From Dehalococcoidia bacterium (GTDB lineage: Bacteria > Chloroflexota > Dehalococcoidia > JAUSIH01): 42,050 bases of DNA. The DNA is taken from assembly GCA_030648205.1 (NCBI GenBank), contig JAUSIH010000078.1:1-42050 (forward strand). The letters are read 5' to 3'. This document shows, in pieces, positions 40,001 through 42,050 of this stretch. Every line of letters begins with the position of its first letter. The first letter of the stretch is position 1. The translations under genes were made by a program, and so were the position numbers. Under the pieces are notes generated by a model, which was not told the DNA's origin, searched no databases, and worked only from the letters and a program-made list of their open reading frames with translations.

Positions 40001-40265
40001 TATGAAACTGGAAGCGGGCGCCGAGTCGCGGTCGCCGCTGGCGGTGGTCATCATCGGCGGCGTGCTGAGTTCCATGTTCCTCACGCTGGTCGTGGTGCCC
40101 GTAGTCTACGCTCTGCTGGAGGACCTGTCCGGCTTGGTGAAGAGCAAGTCGCGACAACGTGTCCAACGGGAAGAACGCGGGCGTCAGGCCGTGCGTCCCG
40201 CCCTTCTGGGCGAGGCCTCGCGTGCCCACGAGTCGCGTTCATCCGACTTCGTGTCCAAGCCATAG
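37053..40265 (+). CDS. RND efflux transporter, AcrB/MexB (HAE) family
   Basis: A 1070-residue proton-driven RND pump with 12 predicted membrane helices and two large extracytoplasmic loops. The proton-relay aspartates sit in GILVDDSIVVLEN (second Asp pair of the fourth helix) and the lysine in LVAKNAILLVDY, as in AcrB. Other landmarks are KRPITITMLILALVLMGG at the N-terminus, the YPGASAQDVEQLVTKPIE loop and the GGGGGGGQ stretch in the second loop. No outer-membrane channel (TolC) gene is present. ATG at 37053 with AAGGAGG upstream. Substrates are unknown; HAE-type pumps export hydrophobic compounds. Confidence 0.95.
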   Translation: MGLTRLAVKRPITITMLILALVLMGGVAYTKLQVSRFPRVNFPVVTIRIGYPGASAQDVEQLVTKPIETAMNGLSGVSDISSTSREGQSNVTVRLSEDADVNQAALDISRKVASIQSRLPADITPPDVIKADSGSFPIMNVALSGSLPLDQLYNLANNTVAPRIQSLPGVAQVTLVGGLRREVQVQVDPVKVQAYGLTLLQVQAAMAADNLTSPGGTVRQGLTQYSVRTSALFTHLDQFSDIVVSSGPAGNVRLKDVAQIKDTYANQTNIQRFNGNPSIGLSIVQQSDANTVHVVESVRAEMDRLQRTVPRGVVFNVANDSSRYTKSAIDAVQFDLGMAVLLCGLVLLVSLHAWRNTLIVLLAIPTSLISTFLVMYFMGFSLNTISLLALAILIGILVDDSIVVLENIHRHLKLGDEPVLAALKGRSEIGMAAIAITLVDVVVFLPIAFMSGSLGQIFREFGLTIVVATLFSLFISFTLTPMLAARWLKPEKVDEVNRRVRRGLLAPFRGFGEWSDNTLDAVRQLYRRTLGWALNHRPLVLLGAAVAFGVAIAFIPLNLLGSEFAPNEDDNQFSLQVRMPSGSSLEATSQAMVRLEGRLAGLPEVRDVFSSVGVGGGGGGGQAAFGNMTVQLVDKQQRTRTTLAVLEDVRGIGRTIPGMTLTGNVQSSFGGGSPISMRILGDDLNTLAGIADQVMVIVRNTPGTTDVRLEQDAGVPEVQAVLDRSRMADLGLTSAQVAGVLRTAVQGTVVSQFDRPDGTQSDVRLKLADADTMTPTQLGALPVFVPSTGQTVRLDQIATLRQATGPNQIDRASQQRRMSISANVVGRSLGDVARDIQAQTSKLAVPTGYRVVLLGQADRLNQAVASLLGALGMSIVLIYMLLAALYEDWLHPLAIMFSLPLALVGAFTGLLVTGNTLNMFSMIGLIFLMGLVAKNAILLVDYTNTLRGRGVAQHEAILEAGATRLRPIFMTSFTLVFAMIPLAMKLEAGAESRSPLAVVIIGGVLSSMFLTLVVVPVVYALLEDLSGLVKSKSRQRVQREERGRQAVRPALLGEASRAHESRSSDFVSKP

Positions 40266-40311
40266 CCTGAGAACGCTATAACGGATCTGGCTACCCTTCA
40301 GGAGCGAGCGC

Positions 40312-40773
40312 ATGCTGATTGAGAAACGTCTTCAAGAGATGGGCCTCTCCCTGCCCAAGCTGGGCCCTTCGGCGGGCAACTACGTACGGGCGTTGCGCGC
40401 GGGGAATTACGTCTATCTGTCCGGACACCTGCCGAACTACCCGGGTGGCAAAGTGTATAAAGGTAAGGTAGGGCGGGACATCCCCGTGGAGGAGGGCTAT
40501 CAGGGGGCGCGTCAGGCGGCCCTCTGCATGCTCAGCAGCCTGAAGGACGAAATAGGCAACTTGGACAAAGTGGTCCGGGTGGTCAAAGTGACCGGTTTTG
40601 TCAGTTGCGCCGAAGACTTCCTGGACCAGTCCAAGGTGGTGAACGGCGCGTCCGACCTGTTCCTGGAGGTTTTCGGAGAACGCGGGCGCCACACGCGCTC
40701 CGCGGTGGGCGTTTTCCAGCTTCCCGCAGGCGCGCCCGTCGAGATGGAAGCCATCGTCGAGGTCGGGGACTAG
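40312..40773 (+). CDS. RidA/YjgF family protein
   Basis: A 153-residue Rid-family protein, trimeric deaminases of reactive enamine/imine intermediates. The family C-terminal motif RSAVGVFQLPAGAPVEMEAI contains the conserved arginine that binds the carboxylate, and LSGHLPNYPGG replaces the usual SGQIP segment. The N-terminus MLIEKRLQEMGLSLPK is characteristic of the longer YjgF-like subgroup (as in TdcF-like or atuB-like members) rather than RidA itself. AGGAGCG precedes the ATG at 40312. It lies 46 bp after the RND pump, with its own start and no obvious promoter. Confidence 0.9.
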   Translation: MLIEKRLQEMGLSLPKLGPSAGNYVRALRAGNYVYLSGHLPNYPGGKVYKGKVGRDIPVEEGYQGARQAALCMLSSLKDEIGNLDKVVRVVKVTGFVSCAEDFLDQSKVVNGASDLFLEVFGERGRHTRSAVGVFQLPAGAPVEMEAIVEVGD

Positions 40774-40847
40774 CGCCTCGTCCGGCGTCCCGCCCGATTC
40801 CAGCCGGCGACCGGAGGCCCTCATTACGTTTCTGACAGAGGTGAGAC

Positions 40848-41387
40848 TTGGACTCGATTACGTTCATCCGCCAGTCGTTGCAGCAGGGCCGCGAGCGTCT
40901 GCTCGCCAGCCTGCAAGGCCTGACGCCGGAGCAGGTCGAGTGGAGGCCGACGCCTGACGCCAACAGCATCGGCTGGCTGCTGGTGCACATTGGCTTGGCG
41001 GAAGACGCGCACATGCATAAGTACCTGGGGCGTGAGCCTGGTCTCTGGGTCCGCGACAGGTGGTATGAGCGCCTGGGCGTGCCGGAGGTGCAGCGCGCGG
41101 TGGAGTTGACGGACGCGCACCGACGGCATATTGAAGGGCTGGGGTTGGAGCCGCTGCTGCGCTTCCCCGAGGCGGTGCGCAGGGAGACCTGCGACTACCT
41201 CGCGACGCTGCAGCCGAATGACCTGAGCAGGGTTCCTGTGCCGCAGAGGCCTGACCTGCTGGTGGGCAGCCTCTTCCGCCACACCATCAACCACGAGGCG
41301 CAGCACGGCGGGCATATTGACTTCATCAGGGGGCTGCGTCAGGCGGGATGGGACATGGGCATGGGCGTGGGCATGGCGCAGCGCTAG
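40848..41387 (+). CDS. DinB-family four-helix-bundle protein
   Basis: A 179-residue DinB/YfiT-like metalloprotein. Metal-ligand histidines fit the family: His in the first helix segment (LLVHIGLAEDAHMH) and the pair in RHTINHEAQHGGHIDF near the C-terminus (H-x3-H pattern). Thiol-transferase or unknown activities are known for relatives (bacillithiol or mycothiol S-transferases); none can be assigned. TTG start at 40848 with AGAGGTG 4 nt upstream. The final Met/Gly-rich stretch (MGMGVGMAQ) is unusual. It may be co-transcribed with the RidA-like gene. Confidence 0.85.
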   Translation: MDSITFIRQSLQQGRERLLASLQGLTPEQVEWRPTPDANSIGWLLVHIGLAEDAHMHKYLGREPGLWVRDRWYERLGVPEVQRAVELTDAHRRHIEGLGLEPLLRFPEAVRRETCDYLATLQPNDLSRVPVPQRPDLLVGSLFRHTINHEAQHGGHIDFIRGLRQAGWDMGMGVGMAQR

Positions 41388-41425
41388 CCCGCCGCGGGAT
41401 TCGCCACAGAAAGGGGAGGGAACCT

Positions 41426-42050
41426 GTGGAGAAGTCTCTGTCTGGTCATCACCTGTCGTACAGCGACGTCCGCCATGACGTGGTGCTTCAGGTAGCAAAA
41501 CTCATGGTGGCGGCAGCCATCACTGCCCCCAAGTCCGGGGGGCAACTGTTCATGAAGGGGTCGCCCCTCTTCGTCGAGACGGTCATCGTGGATGACCGGC
41601 AGACGCTTCACCTTCTGGCGGAATGGATGCGCTCGCGGGCCCGCGAGCGGCGCGAAGCTATCTGGGTCCGTGACGCCGACGTCGCGGAGAAAGTGGACTG
41701 CGTTCTGTTCATCGGCCTCAAGGACTGGTATCCGCCGGTGTACGATTGCGGGGCGTGCGGCTATTCCACGTGCGCCGAGTTCATGCGGGCGACGCAGGGT
41801 CTGCGCAACGAGAGCAAGCCGTTTGAGTTCGAAGGGCCGCAGTGCAACCTGCGCGATATTGATCTGGGCATAGCTGTAGGCTCGGCTGCGAAGACGGCCT
41901 CTCTGAACAACGTGGACTGCCGCTGCCAGACGCGCATCGCGGTGGCGGCCCGCAAGCTGGGCGTCATTCAAGCTGATGTCGCCGTGGCCCTCTCGTTGAG
42001 TCTGACGCACAAGAACGTGGGCTTTGACCGCGCCATGCCGCAGGTGGACT
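41426..42050 (+). CDS. DUF2148 ferredoxin-like protein (cut by right edge)
   Basis: 208 codons of a frame that runs off the right end. GTG start at 41426 with GGGAGGG 5 nt upstream. Translation gives an N-terminal helix (VVLQVAKLMVAAAITAPKSGG), a central segment and the motif DCGACGYSTCAEF (about residues 108-120), which is the Cys-rich signature of DUF2148 proteins, often annotated as ferredoxin-like, with additional CQ and CRC cysteines later (VDCRCQTRIA). A [4Fe-4S] cluster is plausible. Function is unknown; the gene lies 38 bp after the DinB-like gene. Confidence 0.8.
   Translation, partial: MEKSLSGHHLSYSDVRHDVVLQVAKLMVAAAITAPKSGGQLFMKGSPLFVETVIVDDRQTLHLLAEWMRSRARERREAIWVRDADVAEKVDCVLFIGLKDWYPPVYDCGACGYSTCAEFMRATQGLRNESKPFEFEGPQCNLRDIDLGIAVGSAAKTASLNNVDCRCQTRIAVAARKLGVIQADVAVALSLSLTHKNVGFDRAMPQVD

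Noticed and set aside
1-42050. CRISPR arrays or prophage genes
   Set aside because: No regularly spaced short repeats and no phage structural, integrase or packaging genes were seen; the transposase trace at 15.2-15.65 kb is only a fragment.

Overview
The window is high-GC, gene-dense bacterial chromosome. The tandem CaiB/BaiF CoA-transferases, LLM-class flavin oxidoreductase, RemA-gmk pair, dprA-topA pair and a TIM-barrel-like protein of unknown function suggest a Chloroflexota bacterium, probably near Dehalococcoidia or SAR202. This is inference from gene content; no rRNA marker is present. Almost everything is housekeeping or catabolic. Two low-GC patches (26.7-27.2 kb and 31.4-32.5 kb) look acquired.

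Layout. 0-2 kb (minus): the start of a lipoprotein cut by the left edge, then a GatC-like/amidase pair. 2-4.2 kb (plus): DksA/TraR zinc-finger protein, universal stress protein, NAD kinase. 4.3-8.1 kb (minus): topA, dprA and two serine tRNAs. 8.26-8.44 kb (plus): a strong promoter followed exactly by a self-closing ~142-nt structured RNA that I cannot assign to a family. 8.4-15.1 kb: a fatty-acid/CoA catabolism region with a CaiB-type transferase, a frameshifted SHOCT protein, LLM oxidoreductase, crotonase, OsmC protein, a fused family-I CoA-transferase-like protein and an alpha/beta hydrolase. 15.2-15.65 kb: a chimeric transposase/LuxR remnant. 15.86-17.3 kb: pilT and a HAD-like protein. 17.3-21.6 kb (minus): a long operon M50 protease-tyrA-aroA-tandem RemA-gmk. 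21.9-23.6 kb (minus): unknown TIM-barrel-like protein, tRNA-Thr, khpA and rpsP. 23.7-28 kb: MTHFR-like protein, repeats, TatD nuclease divergent from mutY, a HEPN-type protein, a degenerate RdgB-like protein. 28.1-31.4 kb: LiaI/LiaF-like pair and two translationally coupled CaiB-type transferases. 31.4-32.5 kb: accessory genes of unknown function. 32.8 kb to the end (plus): typA, an RND efflux adaptor-pump pair, RidA-like, DinB-like, and a DUF2148 ferredoxin-like protein cut by the right edge.

Regulation. Many genes are preceded by an extended -10 element (TGnTATAAT-like) with little or no -35. In at least two cases (MTHFR-like and TatD) the start codon lies 8-9 nt after the -10, implying leaderless mRNAs. 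The rpsP operon, the OsmC gene, the fused CoA-transferase and the 8.3-kb RNA have classical -35/-10 pairs.

The best candidates for something undescribed are the 8.3-kb structured RNA, the fused double-RemA protein, the fused CoA-transferase-like enzyme lacking the family glutamate, the RND adaptor with a 32-residue coiled-coil repeat, and the two AT-rich accessory genes. No CRISPR array, intact transposon or prophage was seen.
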